The position numbers and the translations under genes are program-made. Below are positions 32,520-42,851 of a stretch of DNA of 64,000 nucleotides, piece after piece; position 1 is the first letter of the stretch; the number at the start of each line of letters is the position of its first letter. The notes beneath the pieces are model-generated. The model did not search any database, was not told where the DNA came from, and was given only the letters and a program-made list of their open reading frames with translations. The stretch is from Adineta ricciae (Eukaryota > Rotifera > Eurotatoria > Adinetida > Adinetidae), in the NCBI GenBank assembly GCA_905250025.1, contig CAJNOJ010000124.1, positions 62,001 through 126,000 on the forward strand, in the 5' to 3' direction.

Positions 32520-32520
32520 N
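32520..32520. other. Contig join (single N)
   Basis: By comparison with 20540-21840, about 1.3 kb is missing here: the GPCR 3' two-thirds and the intergenic region. A single N therefore hides a real gap. Confidence 0.9.
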
Positions 32521-32526
32521 AACCAT

Positions 32527-34968
32527 ATGGCTGTAAACAATAGTACAACTGATAGTAGGTTACAGATATCTGTAAATACTGGTATTTCAATCAAATTTAT
32601 TTTGTATGTAGATCAAAAGGTACGAAAGGCTCTTCGACGACAGACAGAGAGCGATGAGCTAGTTCCGCTACGAAAACTTTCGGATGAATCAACTGAAAGA
32701 AAGCAATTTAGTAATAGTTCGAACTATGAATTATTATCTAGCAAAACGCAGGAAAAGCCCGCTGTTTTCAGTACTACAGTTGGAAATGTTATTCCAAATG
32801 ATGATGTTAATCGACCAAAAGCCCAAAGTTTAACGAAAATGCAATCTCAATATATTGTTCAAGTATGTAATCTGAACAGAGCGATGTTTATCGATGGAGA
32901 AAAACCAAAACACAGCTTCGAAACAGTCATACAAATGAAAGATGATGTAAAGCTAAAAGCGCTTGATTTCGATATAATGAGCTTCGATGCACACGTTACA
33001 TACACTGAACGAGCTAGTGCATACGTGGAAAATAAATTAACCGGTGCGGATTTAAGTTTATCTTGTCCATTCATTGCGGTACCCGTTGAGGGCGAGAAAA
33101 GTGAAAAGAATGCCTCTACAAGTCGAAAGAAGCAGATTTACATAACGTGCACATGGGATTGTCCACGCATGCGAGTGAAAATCGATGAAGACCGTTTTGA
33201 ACCAACACGAATATTTCTAAATGAAGTGGATCGAATATTAGGTTTGCCGATAGAAGAACAATATGGTCAATTTGAGAAACTACATACTAAGTATGGACAT
33301 AAAATTGCAACAGAAGTAGTGATTGGCGGACAGTTGTTCCATACGGATGTAAAGAACCAAGACAGTGTCGTCGACGTATCAACTCATAAGAAAAATCTGA
33401 AAGCAGCATTTAGTGCATCTATTACCAAAGTACCAATTACTGATGAATTAGGTATGACAGTTAAAGGTGGAATCGGAGGTGGCAAACTGAGCGAAAACCG
33501 ATCACATAATGAGAATGATATCCAAATGATGCATTTTACATTTAGAGCAACAGGTGGCGATACAGTTTTATGCCAAGAACCAGGAAAATGGATTGCAACT
33601 GTACCTGAATATCATAATTGGCGAGTAATTGCAATTGAAAAGCTTGAGCCTCTATATAAAATGTTGGATGATGAACGGCAACGAAAAATCGAATCGGCAT
33701 TACAGCACCATAATACAGTTAAATTAGCAAGCGAACGTTCTTTAAATGATTCTTCCGATATCGTCAAACTGGAAATCACTCTGATAGCTGACGATAGATT
33801 AGTGTTTAGACAAATATACCAGCTACTTTCCACAACCTTTCCACTGGTAGTTAGCCAAACGAATGAAATCCACATCGGGACTGATTTTTTGAAAGGTACA
33901 AAACTGTGTTATTATGGTACAGCACCTAGAATCTTGAGCTTTATTGAGATGATGGATGTATCTATGGATTGCCCTCGTATGATTTTGGATATCTTTTTCC
34001 CGCATTGGAGAGATCTCACTGATGATACTATAGAACTAATTCATCGAACGCTCAAATTTAAAAACACCAAAATCGACACTAACATTCATATATCATCATA
34101 CAAGCAAGTTTTAACAAAAACTAACACCGCATTTTACATCGAATCTGAACTTCAAGATGAAAAAGCGATGCAGAATGTATGGAAACTACTCAAACAACTG
34201 GATACACTTACAACAATGATCAATGACCATACTATTGATTTTTTTTACGATCTGAACGTACTGGCTGTGGCACTGAAAACCAATACAACAGTTCAAACAC
34301 TAAATTTGTCGAGTTGGATTTTGAGAGAAGAACAAGTGACTGCACTGGCTCAGTCAGTTGAAGTGAATAAAACCTTGAAAAATTTACAGATTTGTCTCGG
34401 TTGGCATAATAACACCGAGCATTTATTAGCAATGACAAAAATGTTAAAAAACAATCGCACATTGACAGCTTTAGGCCTTCGGGTATGTTGTGAGAAGCAA
34501 GTTTATGGTATTATAGAAGGTTTAAAACTGAATATGACCTTAAAACAGCTGAGTTTCAAAATATTTTACACAAAAAATGCGATGTTTCAAAAGTTATGTG
34601 AATCGCTGGAAAGTAATACATCACTAGAACATTTGAGCTTTTGCCGTTCTGGAATCGATGATGACACTGTCAAGATACTGGTCCAGTTTCTTAAAACGGA
34701 TAGGACATTGAAACGTCTTACAATCAGAGTCAGCCGTATCACTGATAGAGGAGTACAACTATTGTTTGATGCCTTAAAAATCAATGAAACATTAGCAATA
34801 CTCGATATCAGTCACAACAAAAAAATGATGAATTTCAAGTTTACAACCCCGAGGGATGGCATTCAAATACTTTGTGAGCCCTGGCTACCGCCATCAAAGC
34901 GTCCAAATAAAAATAACCATGTTGAAGAAATTCGTTTTTTTGCCGCATGTCATCGTTCTTCACAATGA
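32527..34968 (+). CDS. MACPF-domain/leucine-rich-repeat protein (copy 2)
   Basis: Complete 813-residue allele of the gene at 21849, starting at the same MAVNNSTTDS. The contig begins just 6 bp before the ATG. MACPF signature KYGHKIATEVVIGG and TGGDTVLCQEPGKW are unchanged; the LRR part carries more substitutions (for example KTDRTLKRL for KTNGTLKRL). Two uninterrupted 2.4-kb frames of equal length argue that both alleles are maintained. It converges with the LamG copy at 35136. Pore formation is inferred from the family. Confidence 0.75.
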   Translation: MAVNNSTTDSRLQISVNTGISIKFILYVDQKVRKALRRQTESDELVPLRKLSDESTERKQFSNSSNYELLSSKTQEKPAVFSTTVGNVIPNDDVNRPKAQSLTKMQSQYIVQVCNLNRAMFIDGEKPKHSFETVIQMKDDVKLKALDFDIMSFDAHVTYTERASAYVENKLTGADLSLSCPFIAVPVEGEKSEKNASTSRKKQIYITCTWDCPRMRVKIDEDRFEPTRIFLNEVDRILGLPIEEQYGQFEKLHTKYGHKIATEVVIGGQLFHTDVKNQDSVVDVSTHKKNLKAAFSASITKVPITDELGMTVKGGIGGGKLSENRSHNENDIQMMHFTFRATGGDTVLCQEPGKWIATVPEYHNWRVIAIEKLEPLYKMLDDERQRKIESALQHHNTVKLASERSLNDSSDIVKLEITLIADDRLVFRQIYQLLSTTFPLVVSQTNEIHIGTDFLKGTKLCYYGTAPRILSFIEMMDVSMDCPRMILDIFFPHWRDLTDDTIELIHRTLKFKNTKIDTNIHISSYKQVLTKTNTAFYIESELQDEKAMQNVWKLLKQLDTLTTMINDHTIDFFYDLNVLAVALKTNTTVQTLNLSSWILREEQVTALAQSVEVNKTLKNLQICLGWHNNTEHLLAMTKMLKNNRTLTALGLRVCCEKQVYGIIEGLKLNMTLKQLSFKIFYTKNAMFQKLCESLESNTSLEHLSFCRSGIDDDTVKILVQFLKTDRTLKRLTIRVSRITDRGVQLLFDALKINETLAILDISHNKKMMNFKFTTPRDGIQILCEPWLPPSKRPNKNNHVEEIRFFAACHRSSQ

Positions 34969-35135
34969 TTTGCATTGATATATTTTGAATTATTTCGTTG
35001 TAAACGTGATTAAGAATACAGAAAACAAACGACTATAAATAGAAGTGTCTTTTATTTTCAAGAGGGACCGATACTACTGGAAGGAAAATAATAAATTGAT
35101 CCTGTCAGAAAACGAGCATTACAGGTCGATGAAAA

Positions 35136-36876
35136 TCAAGGATTGGCTAGCGCATATACTTCACTAGCATTGCATGCACGCGAATAGATTCGAAATTCAT
35201 CCATCAATCCACGGTATTGCCCGGGCACGACGGCACCCGACGAACAAGAACAAAGAGTTGTATTACCACAATGTCCAACTATTACAGTAACAGGAGGCGA
35301 AAGTGTTGAATTTGGCGATGTCGCAGTACTAATAGCTACAAGCGAACCATTGACGTACAAACGAATACTACCATTTGATGAATATGTGTGTGCAATATGA
35401 ATCCAGCTATTTGAGCTAATAACCGGTCCATGTATAGTCAAGATTTGCGTTGCATTCCATGATTGAGCAACAAGTGAACCCGACGAAGTGAAACCAAGGA
35501 TTGGAATACACTGTATTGTTGCCGCAGTTGGCATATACATATGAATAAGTGTCCCGTTTTGTGTCGAATAAGGATAAATCCAAAATGCAAATGAATATGG
35601 CCAACCTGTAGTACCAAGTAGTATAAGATTATTTATTTGTATGTACGATGCTGTCCCGTTGAAGACAATTGCATCGTCTACACGTCCAGCTGTGAAAGTC
35701 GTATTGATTCCAGTGCCATTAATCAAATTAGGTCCAGAATCGAGTAGGTTCTGATTGATAAAAGAATAGTAGACAACAAGAGTAGCTGTGTCTAAGATTT
35801 CGCTGGCACTTTTGACTCGTGTCACTACTGAGAGCTGATCAATCAAGCCTTCATAGTACATCTTAAGGACTTTTGCTCCACCTATAATTAATGTGGTATT
35901 CGGTGTTCCTTGGAAAGGAGATACTGAACTGCAATTTGTATCAAGATATCCATTAACGTAGAGACTCATTGTGTTCGACGCGTAATCGTAAATGAAGGCG
36001 AGATGTATCCAAGTACTACTTTTGACACTTCTTGAGCTTTCGCAATCCGAGTAGTACAATGTGAGCATCGGTTTACCACTACGAAGCAGTGCTTGCAAAC
36101 ACCTATAATTAGGTGATGTTGTTTGACATATGACCACAAATGGATAATCATTAGCAGACATTCCCGATGCTGGATTAGCCCATAGATCTATGGTGAAACT
36201 TCGATTACGAAGGTTAACATAAGGAGTCGATACCATCACGTAAGATGTTGCTGAGTAAGTCAGAGACAAAGCTGCTCCATAACCAGTGATGCCAAGGGCA
36301 GAATATGTTATGCCGCTGAAATTAGTAGCGTACACATTGTTCAGATCTTTGGCACTATTATCAAAAGGCCAAAAGATTGAAATTACAGGCAGTGAACTTG
36401 CAGTGGTAGCTAAAAATATTTAAAGTGAAACACGCGAGCAGTTGTGCACGTTTATTCACATAAAAAAACTTGCCAGCATTAAACAACTTGGTAGTAGTCG
36501 TTTTTATTGTTGTTGCCGCAGCATTTGTTAGAACAGTAGTTAACTGTGTTTGTATTGTTGAGTAGTTAGTATTCATGCTTATGACAGGCGGTAATTGGCG
36601 AAAATAGAATGTGCTATCCGAATCATTTTGTAGAATATAAATGAATGAAGACGAATAATTTGTGAAAAGTGCACATGTATCATTTTGAGAGTTATAGTTG
36701 AAACCTTGAATATTCTGGCTCGATGTTACTAAGATACAGAGACATGTGTGATACGTTGTATTTATTATCGTTCCAGATGGTACTAGACGAACATTTTTGA
36801 TAACACCTACTTGTACGCTATTCGCTGTATAAGCAGACAAAACAAGTAGAAACGGAAGTAGACCTTCGGTATACAT
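35136..36876 (-). CDS. Secreted PAN-like/double LamG lectin-like protein (copy 2)
   Basis: Exons 36876-36474 and 36409-35136 with a 64-nt GC-AG intron; 558 residues. Same layout as 24458-26202: signal peptide MYTEGLLPFLLVLSAYTANS, Cys-containing PAN-like segment, Thr-rich linker (two residues shorter), and two LamG domains ending in the GLMDEFRIYSRA helix. The rare GCAAGT donor is retained. Secreted; ligand unknown. Confidence 0.8.
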
Positions 36877-37449
36877 TTGAATTTAAGAATGATGAGAACT
36901 GGTTATTTGAAACGTAATTGTCAACTTCATTTCTCTGTAGAGTATTTGTCTTCCCAGAAAAAAATTAATTGAATTCTTTATCACACCCTTCATTCTCGAT
37001 TTCTCGAGCATATTCAATGCGCACTTTTACGTATTTACATAATAAATATAGTGAAACGAAGCAGTGTGTCCCGATGTTTGCACAAAAGTTCTTGAAAGCT
37101 AAAACGTTTTGTCATTCAACTTTTCCTGCGTATATTCAAGTGATTTGACCTATATAATAAAACTACGAAATGGAAGGTGTTCATGGACTCCAAGGCGTTG
37201 CAGATTTGTTTTGCCAGCGAGTTTGAGAACATGTCATCGCGGATATGTATATAAAAAACGTTTGCCACGTTTATTTCTCACTCCTAGTCATTGCGAAATT
37301 TCGACCACTACGCGTGTCATAAAAAGGAAAATGAATGTTTGACTGGTATTACGTAATTACCGTCACTTATATACTAACAAAGTTACTTATTTTTTGTATG
37401 TCTTCTTCAACTTCAAACAAGTAGGATAATAAAGATAAGTAGTAAGAAA
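36877..37449. promoter_or_regulatory. Shared divergent promoter region (copy 2)
   Basis: Counterpart of 26203-26780 between the LamG (-) and PARP-like (+) genes. TATAAAAAACG lies near 37249. A frame opening at the upstream ATG near 37331 is closed by a stop within three codons, so translation should start at 37450. Confidence 0.4.
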
Positions 37450-38454
37450 ATGTCAGATATTGAATATGATGGTTTTGAATTTTATTCAAGTCAAGATCCG
37501 TTTGAGCTCGAGTATGAAATTGAACAGATTGAGTTTCGGCGATGTTGGAAATCGAAAATGAAAGGAAGAAAATCTTCCTTTTCAATTTCACCGAAAACCG
37601 CTCGATCTCAGTCAATATCTATCAAATTCCACTCAGTTAATTGTACAAAGAAGCCTTCTGGAAACAAAGCCAGAAACCAAAAATCTCGTGTGCGAAATTC
37701 AAATGGATTTGGATGTGATCAACAATTACAAGCTAAAACGAAATCCGATTCGACGACATTAACCGAAGAATCTAAACAGACTTTCTCCATTTTTCGTCGT
37801 CGATTCTATCAAAAACATCGTGATGCAATCAAATCATCCCTCAAAAACAATTCTAATATCAAAATAACCGACATTCGCCTCGCGCATGTGAATAAATCAG
37901 TTCAAGATGATTTTATGGGAACACTGGCAAAAGAATCCTCATATCACCCGCAATTAGTTTATCATGGCACAAAATCAAATAATATAGTAGGCATTCTACA
38001 ATATGGATTCTTAATTCCAGAAGTACCACATCCAACCAATGCAGAAGCACCTATAATTAAAATGATAAATGGCGCAGTTCACGGCACAGGAGTCTATTGC
38101 AGTTACACTGCTGATTACTCTTTGTATTACTCGAGCGATATTAATACTCTATTGGCATGCGCCGCTATACCACATCAGGACATGAATGGGCGTATTCGCC
38201 ATCGTCATGGAAACATTTTAGTTTTACCAAACGTATTACGAATTGTACCGTTATTCTTAGTGGATTTCGAGTATCAAAATCGATCCCAGATGAACTATCC
38301 TTGCTTTAAACAACATCAACTCGATGAACATGACGAAAGAAAACGACGAACTGTTTGTTTGAGAAAGTATTTCCAAAAAACTTTAAATTATCTGAATGAT
38401 CAATCACGAAGTCAAAGTCGATATCAACTACGAATAGTTGATTTTCATGAGTAG
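37450..38454 (+). CDS. PARP-like mono-ADP-ribosyltransferase (copy 2)
   Basis: A 334-residue allele of 26781-27785, beginning MSDIEYDGFEF. NAD-binding block LVYHGTKSNNIVGILQYGF, Tyr block HGTGVYCSYTADYSLYYS and closing VPLFLVDFE are all kept. Substitutions cluster in the basic Ser-rich N-terminal half. Tail-to-tail with the full HEPN-MYND gene, 46 bp between stops. Intracellular; target unknown. Confidence 0.75.
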   Translation: MSDIEYDGFEFYSSQDPFELEYEIEQIEFRRCWKSKMKGRKSSFSISPKTARSQSISIKFHSVNCTKKPSGNKARNQKSRVRNSNGFGCDQQLQAKTKSDSTTLTEESKQTFSIFRRRFYQKHRDAIKSSLKNNSNIKITDIRLAHVNKSVQDDFMGTLAKESSYHPQLVYHGTKSNNIVGILQYGFLIPEVPHPTNAEAPIIKMINGAVHGTGVYCSYTADYSLYYSSDINTLLACAAIPHQDMNGRIRHRHGNILVLPNVLRIVPLFLVDFEYQNRSQMNYPCFKQHQLDEHDERKRRTVCLRKYFQKTLNYLNDQSRSQSRYQLRIVDFHE

Positions 38455-38500
38455 CACACATCTGTTTTTTATTATTCAGCTTCTAATAAACATGTCACCA

Positions 38501-41500
38501 TCATTCTCGTATACAAATCAGTTTGTGTTCATATAATTCCCAATCTATACGTTGACATTCTTTTGAACAATAGCGTGCTCGTTTACATTTGCCGCAATTG
38601 TGTGATGCATTCGCTTGTCCACAACATCGACACATATTAACTACATATCCATCTTCACTTTGCATCATAATTGATGCATATTCATCCACACGAATTATGG
38701 GCTTCTTATCACTCGCACCTATTCGTAGATATGGGTTGAGAATATTCATTTTACTTCCAATTCGAAATACTTTTTTAATCAAATATTCTCCTTGATCTTC
38801 AGGAAAGCCGTAAATGCAGATTTTCTTGCAATCGCGATGCTCATCTTCTGTCACCAAGTGAATTGACGGTGCCCATCCATATGCTTCTCCAATAACAGTT
38901 ACCGACAATACATATCGTTGGTAGACATGATCCTCTGTTTGATTCATTTCTCGAAATGTAATCGGCATTAACCCAATCAATGAACTAGCTGTTCGTTGAG
39001 AAAACCGGCCTCCCTGTGTGATATTTCCCGAAGCAATAACGTCTTTGCCTTTCGATTGTAACAAATGATTTTGCCATCGACGCTGTTCAACTATAATTTC
39101 AATACGACCTGGATTTTCCAATCGTGCTTCGTTTTCAGCACGATGATTGGGCAGCTTTGTTTTGATTGTAGAAAACAATTCAAGCTGATGTTTGACGAGA
39201 TCTTTAATACTTGGATCATAAGGTAAAAAGCATGGTAATTGCAGTTTCTCTGCTTCTTCACCTTTTTTGTACATTTCCGTAGCTTTTTCTAGATTTAGAC
39301 TATGTTCTACCTCGATATAGCACATAGCCATGGCATAATAAGCATCAGGGACTTTTCGATGATCCTGTGGTGCAGTCGCAAGAAATGTGCGATATGCTTG
39401 GATTGCTTCGTCCATATCGTTGCGTAGTAGACGTAATGCACCAGCTCTATCATACAGTAAACCACAATGATGTGGATCTATTTCCAACCCAAGATTAGCA
39501 TTATACAATGCATTGTCATATTCTCTTAAAGAACCATGTTTTGCGGCGCTTAATTCAAAAAAATAAAATGATTTCGGATACTTTTGTTTGCATGGACCAA
39601 GAAATGTATTAACTAATGTATGCGCATCCGAATGTATACTTCCATAACATGTTCGAGCATCTTCGTCAAGTTGTGAGACAGACGAACCACATCGGCGAAG
39701 AACGCGGTCTACAAGATCTACAACCTTATCATGTATATCTAAACTTGGATACGAGGCAGCAACTATATACTCAAGACGATAAGACTGTGCAAGGTTGTGT
39801 ATAATAAAATTCTCTTCGTCTTCTGTGAATGAATTCTTCACCATAAATGGATAGATTGCGTCTATAAAATGTTCCTGAGCATCACACATGATTCTTGCTG
39901 TTTTCGAACCACGATTAGCATGTTTTAATAAGGTATGGTATTCGTAGGGATTTGATTCATCCGATTCTGTCGAGGAGGATGTAGTGTTCTTTATTGAACT
40001 GAACAGTTCGAATATCTTATCCGTTATCTGCAACATATCTGGCGAAATTTGATTGTAGATACTTTGTTTTGCTTCTAAGTCTGCTTCAAATCCACGATCG
40101 GCTTGAGCAACGATGTGGCCTGCATCACGCGCTCGGTTGTACCATATCTTTGCCCTTTCAAATTTAACTCTGCGGGTAAACAAAATTGCTAAATTATACA
40201 TAGCATTGGAATCACCTTGTTGAGCGGCCTGCTCATATATATGTTCAGCTTTGTCGAGATCCAATATGACACCACTGCCATTTTCATACAATGAAGCTAA
40301 ATTATTACCGGATTGAACATGCCCATGGTCGAAGGCACGTTTAAACCAACATGATCCAACTGCTTGGTTCTTACTAACGACAATGCCTTCAACATATCGA
40401 AGACCTAAAGCGTGTTCAGCTTCTGCTACTCCATTATTCCGGACGTTGTATAGCTCTGATAGATATGGCGGTTTTGCAGCTGCTTGTTCATAAAGATTTT
40501 GGGCGAGCGTATGATCTTTCTTTACACCTAGGCCGCGATCCGTTAACCGCGCTAAGTTGTACATCCCCTCAGGATTGCCTTGACCTGCTGCTTTTGCGAA
40601 ATAGCGAGCGGCTTGTTCATAATTTTGTTTAACATCATCATCTCCGTGCTCGTATCTGTATCCGTTTTCGACGTCAGATAAGGACGGATTCTTCTTTTGA
40701 AATAACCTGTAAGCATTGTGTACTTCTTCCGGATTCAAACCAAGTTTTTGTTGTTTTTCACGTAGTTGGTCGAATATTGATTTCGGTCTGTAGTCAGCAT
40801 CGAGATGTGCTTGCCGTTGTTGTTGATCCAGTGTAAAACGACTTTCATTCAAAGCTTTTTTTACGTCGTCATTTGTAGGTTCAAGAGCCGATGCTCGTTC
40901 AAATGAATTGATCGCTCTTTCCTGTTCATTCAGAGCGACATAAACTTTTCCCACACGAAAATGTCCTTTCCACCACGAAGGCCACAAGCTTCGAGCTTTT
41001 TTCGCATCTTGTAATGCACGATACCGTTCATCTGTCGGACCATCAATGTCATATCTTTTAGTACTACCTGCCTGTTGATCATACAATCCGAGACGACTCC
41101 CAGCCATGTTAGAAAAGAAGCAAGCACGATCACGAGTGGCAACAGCAGGTAAGACTATCGCTTTCGTAAAGTAGGTAATTGCTTCAGAAAATTGGCCATT
41201 CTTATGAGCTTGAGTGCCTAGAGAATTCAAACGCTTCGCTTCTTCGACATTGATTTCATTAATGTCTTCCGTTGGTGGTTCGAAAATGCTATCATCTTTA
41301 AGTTTATCTAATTCAGTATCGTCACCGCCAAATGCAACTAGAATTCTTGTTAAATCAGTCCACATTTGGTTGAATTCAGTATCAGAGAACGACTTTGATG
41401 CACGATGTGCCGCTTCATTTCGAATGTCTTTCAATTGTGTCAAAATTTGATTTTCCTGATCGCGTTGTTGAATTTCATTTGGACTCAATGTTGCTGGACT

Positions 41501-41782
41501 TTTAGCATATAACAAAATGTTTGTCAATGTACTTAAATCCCATTCATTTAGATTTCCAGTCATCACCGATGCTTTTTGTGTTTTCGTTAAGCTTATGTCT
41601 TTACTTTTTTTGATGACATTGTCAAAAAAACTTGTTCCACACACGGATGTACTATCCCATAATTGACCTCCGTTATATTGCGAATAGCGATTTTTAAACA
41701 GTTCACGAACTGGATCTGGTAAACGTCGTAGTAGAAGATCTAGTTTGAAATAATTACGGACTTCAGGTGAAATATTAGCCAT
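38501..41782 (-). CDS. HEPN-TPR-Sel1-MYND multidomain protein (complete)
   Basis: A 1,093-residue, intronless protein from MANISPEVRNYF (41782); the frame is open 24 codons further up but the family-like start is here. Residues about 10-170 match a DZIP3-type HEPN domain, with the RNxxxH motif as RNEAAH (121-126). TPRs follow (about 190-330: AHKNGQFSEAITYFTKAI, AINSFERASALEPTND). Sel1-like repeats span about 395-600 (YNLARLTDRGLGVKKDHTLA, CWFKRAFDHGHVQSGNNLA). More TPR-like helices reach about 880, then a globular segment. A MYND zinc finger lies at about 1045-1088 (CRCCG...CGKC...YCSKECQ...H...C). HEPN domains are often RNA-binding or RNase; MYND and TPR mediate protein contacts. Partial alleles: 27832-29631 (3' part) and 48621-48890 (5' part). 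Confidence 0.85.
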   Translation of the reverse strand: MANISPEVRNYFKLDLLLRRLPDPVRELFKNRYSQYNGGQLWDSTSVCGTSFFDNVIKKSKDISLTKTQKASVMTGNLNEWDLSTLTNILLYAKSPATLSPNEIQQRDQENQILTQLKDIRNEAAHRASKSFSDTEFNQMWTDLTRILVAFGGDDTELDKLKDDSIFEPPTEDINEINVEEAKRLNSLGTQAHKNGQFSEAITYFTKAIVLPAVATRDRACFFSNMAGSRLGLYDQQAGSTKRYDIDGPTDERYRALQDAKKARSLWPSWWKGHFRVGKVYVALNEQERAINSFERASALEPTNDDVKKALNESRFTLDQQQRQAHLDADYRPKSIFDQLREKQQKLGLNPEEVHNAYRLFQKKNPSLSDVENGYRYEHGDDDVKQNYEQAARYFAKAAGQGNPEGMYNLARLTDRGLGVKKDHTLAQNLYEQAAAKPPYLSELYNVRNNGVAEAEHALGLRYVEGIVVSKNQAVGSCWFKRAFDHGHVQSGNNLASLYENGSGVILDLDKAEHIYEQAAQQGDSNAMYNLAILFTRRVKFERAKIWYNRARDAGHIVAQADRGFEADLEAKQSIYNQISPDMLQITDKIFELFSSIKNTTSSSTESDESNPYEYHTLLKHANRGSKTARIMCDAQEHFIDAIYPFMVKNSFTEDEENFIIHNLAQSYRLEYIVAASYPSLDIHDKVVDLVDRVLRRCGSSVSQLDEDARTCYGSIHSDAHTLVNTFLGPCKQKYPKSFYFFELSAAKHGSLREYDNALYNANLGLEIDPHHCGLLYDRAGALRLLRNDMDEAIQAYRTFLATAPQDHRKVPDAYYAMAMCYIEVEHSLNLEKATEMYKKGEEAEKLQLPCFLPYDPSIKDLVKHQLELFSTIKTKLPNHRAENEARLENPGRIEIIVEQRRWQNHLLQSKGKDVIASGNITQGGRFSQRTASSLIGLMPITFREMNQTEDHVYQRYVLSVTVIGEAYGWAPSIHLVTEDEHRDCKKICIYGFPEDQGEYLIKKVFRIGSKMNILNPYLRIGASDKKPIIRVDEYASIMMQSEDGYVVNMCRCCGQANASHNCGKCKRARYCSKECQRIDWELYEHKLICIRE

Positions 41783-41994
41783 ATTGTTGACGGATTCAAA
41801 CGTTTTATAGTAAAGTAAAATAATTTTTACGCACGAAAAACAGCAATATTTCACCTATTTTTGTGTCTGGGTTTTTTTGTCATAACAATAAGCAGCAAAG
41901 TAAGAAAGTGAAAGAAAATTTTAAGGCGTTTATGTGGTAAGCGTTATGTTCTTCTTCTTTACGTTTTTTCTTGTTCTAAGCGTATATGCACGTG
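41783..41994. other. 5' flank of HEPN-MYND gene
   Basis: Short AT-rich noncoding stretch, homologous to about 48891-49116 on the other contig, where no transposon follows. Confidence 0.4.
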
Positions 41995-42017
41995 GTTTAT
42001 TTAGTAATTATATCAAT

Positions 42018-42084
42018 CGTCGACAAACATTTGGTCGACAAACATTTCGTCGACAAACATTTCGTCGACAAACATTTCGTCGAC
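42018..42084. repeat. 15-bp tandem repeat (about 4.5 units)
   Basis: Units of CGTCGACAAACATTT, one with G for the first C, directly inside the left end of the transposon. The unit shares CGTCGAC with the terminal inverted repeat, so it may be an amplified terminal motif or an array of transposase-binding sites. Confidence 0.9.
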
Positions 42085-42188
42085 AATATATTTTGATGGC
42101 AAAATAATATAGGGGAAAGTATTGATGTATAGAAGGAGATACTCGCGACTGTCGCCAGCAGAAGGAGCTAACGACAACGCAATGTGAC

Positions 42189-42515
42189 TCAGCCTTGCCG
42201 CTGCAAGCTCTTGATCGTATATATACGAGCAATCGCCGTTGTCTCCTTGATTACTCGTTCTTTGACTTTTCTTTTAAAGTCGAGAAGTTCGATTCGCTCA
42301 GGCGAGGGCAGATGGTCCTTGTGAGTACCCGAATGTGCTTTATAGTTGTCGTTCCCATCGGTATGAACAAAAGCAGAGCAGGTGCGATCTTGGCATCGGC
42401 AGTATCTCACTTTCTCACGATTCTGGTTCAATGTGTAGATGTATCCATCGAACAAAACCACACGCATGCCTTTTGTGGTCACACCAAACTTAACGATAGT
42501 TGTGCTAGTTCTCAT
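42189..42515 (-). CDS. FLYWCH-type zinc-finger fragment (transposon-borne)
   Basis: A 108-residue frame from ATG 42515. It contains GMRVVLFDGYIYTLN, YCRCQDRTCSAF and HSGTHKDHLPSP: the order of aromatic, Cys-Cys and His-His landmarks found in FLYWCH fingers. A basic helix follows (FKRKVKERVIKETTAIARIY), as in the linker after FLYWCH in MULE-linked proteins. The opposite-strand frame at 42195-42584 is its shadow. It may encode a DNA-binding protein on its own or be a captured exon. Present on one haplotype only. Confidence 0.65.
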   Translation of the reverse strand: MRTSTTIVKFGVTTKGMRVVLFDGYIYTLNQNREKVRYCRCQDRTCSAFVHTDGNDNYKAHSGTHKDHLPSPERIELLDFKRKVKERVIKETTAIARIYTIKSLQRQG

Positions 42516-42851
42516 GATGAAGAAAGAAATGAAGAAGTGGTAAATATAACAAGACGAGTTGACCAACCGACGCTATACCAATAAATGAGCGGAACTTGAG
42601 TCAATTAGTAGCAGAATACTTGAAATTTAGAACAAAGACAGTTCTAATGATCTCCTTTTCGTCGAAATGAATAGTCGACGATTGATATGCAATTCGTTTA
42701 TTTTATCAACTACCAAAAACATCCCAACAAATGATTGTTTATGTCAGATATAAAAGTGAAGTATAACTCTGTTTATTTGCCCATCGTTAATGTATGGTAC
42801 GACGGAGGTAAATCATTACTATACCCGAATACTAATGTTGTTTCGTTCGCA

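Larger units (their letters stand above)
42003..42695. mobile_element. 693-bp TIR transposon carrying a FLYWCH fragment
   Basis: The ends are inverted: left 'atatcaatcgtcgac' (about 42010-42024) equals the reverse complement of the right end (about 42674-42688), embedded in weaker AT-rich similarity. An 8-bp duplication flanks the element, and the allele near 49117 is empty. Inside are a 15-bp tandem repeat at the left end and a minus-strand FLYWCH zinc-finger frame. FLYWCH fingers are common in MULE-type transposases and 8-9 bp duplications fit MULE or hAT. It lacks room for a transposase catalytic core, so it is a nonautonomous derivative. Confidence 0.8.
41995..42703. repeat. 8-bp target-site duplication flanking a transposon
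   Basis: GTTTATTT occurs at 41995-42002 and again at 42696-42703, bracketing 693 bp. The other allele (about 49117-49135, gtgctttattttatca) has a single, uninterrupted CTTTATTT followed by the same TATCA. This is the pattern of an insertion with target-site duplication. Confidence 0.8.

Noticed and set aside
32446-34968. A longer MACPF-LRR protein starting in the GPCR copy
   Set aside because: It reads across the N at 32520. The true ATG is 32527, matching the other allele exactly.
42018-42084. Possible CRISPR-like array
   Set aside because: Units are directly adjacent with no spacers, only 15 bp long, and lie inside a eukaryotic transposon.
42195-42584. A 129-codon plus-strand gene
   Set aside because: It is the antisense shadow of the FLYWCH frame and starts and ends without gene signals or known motifs.
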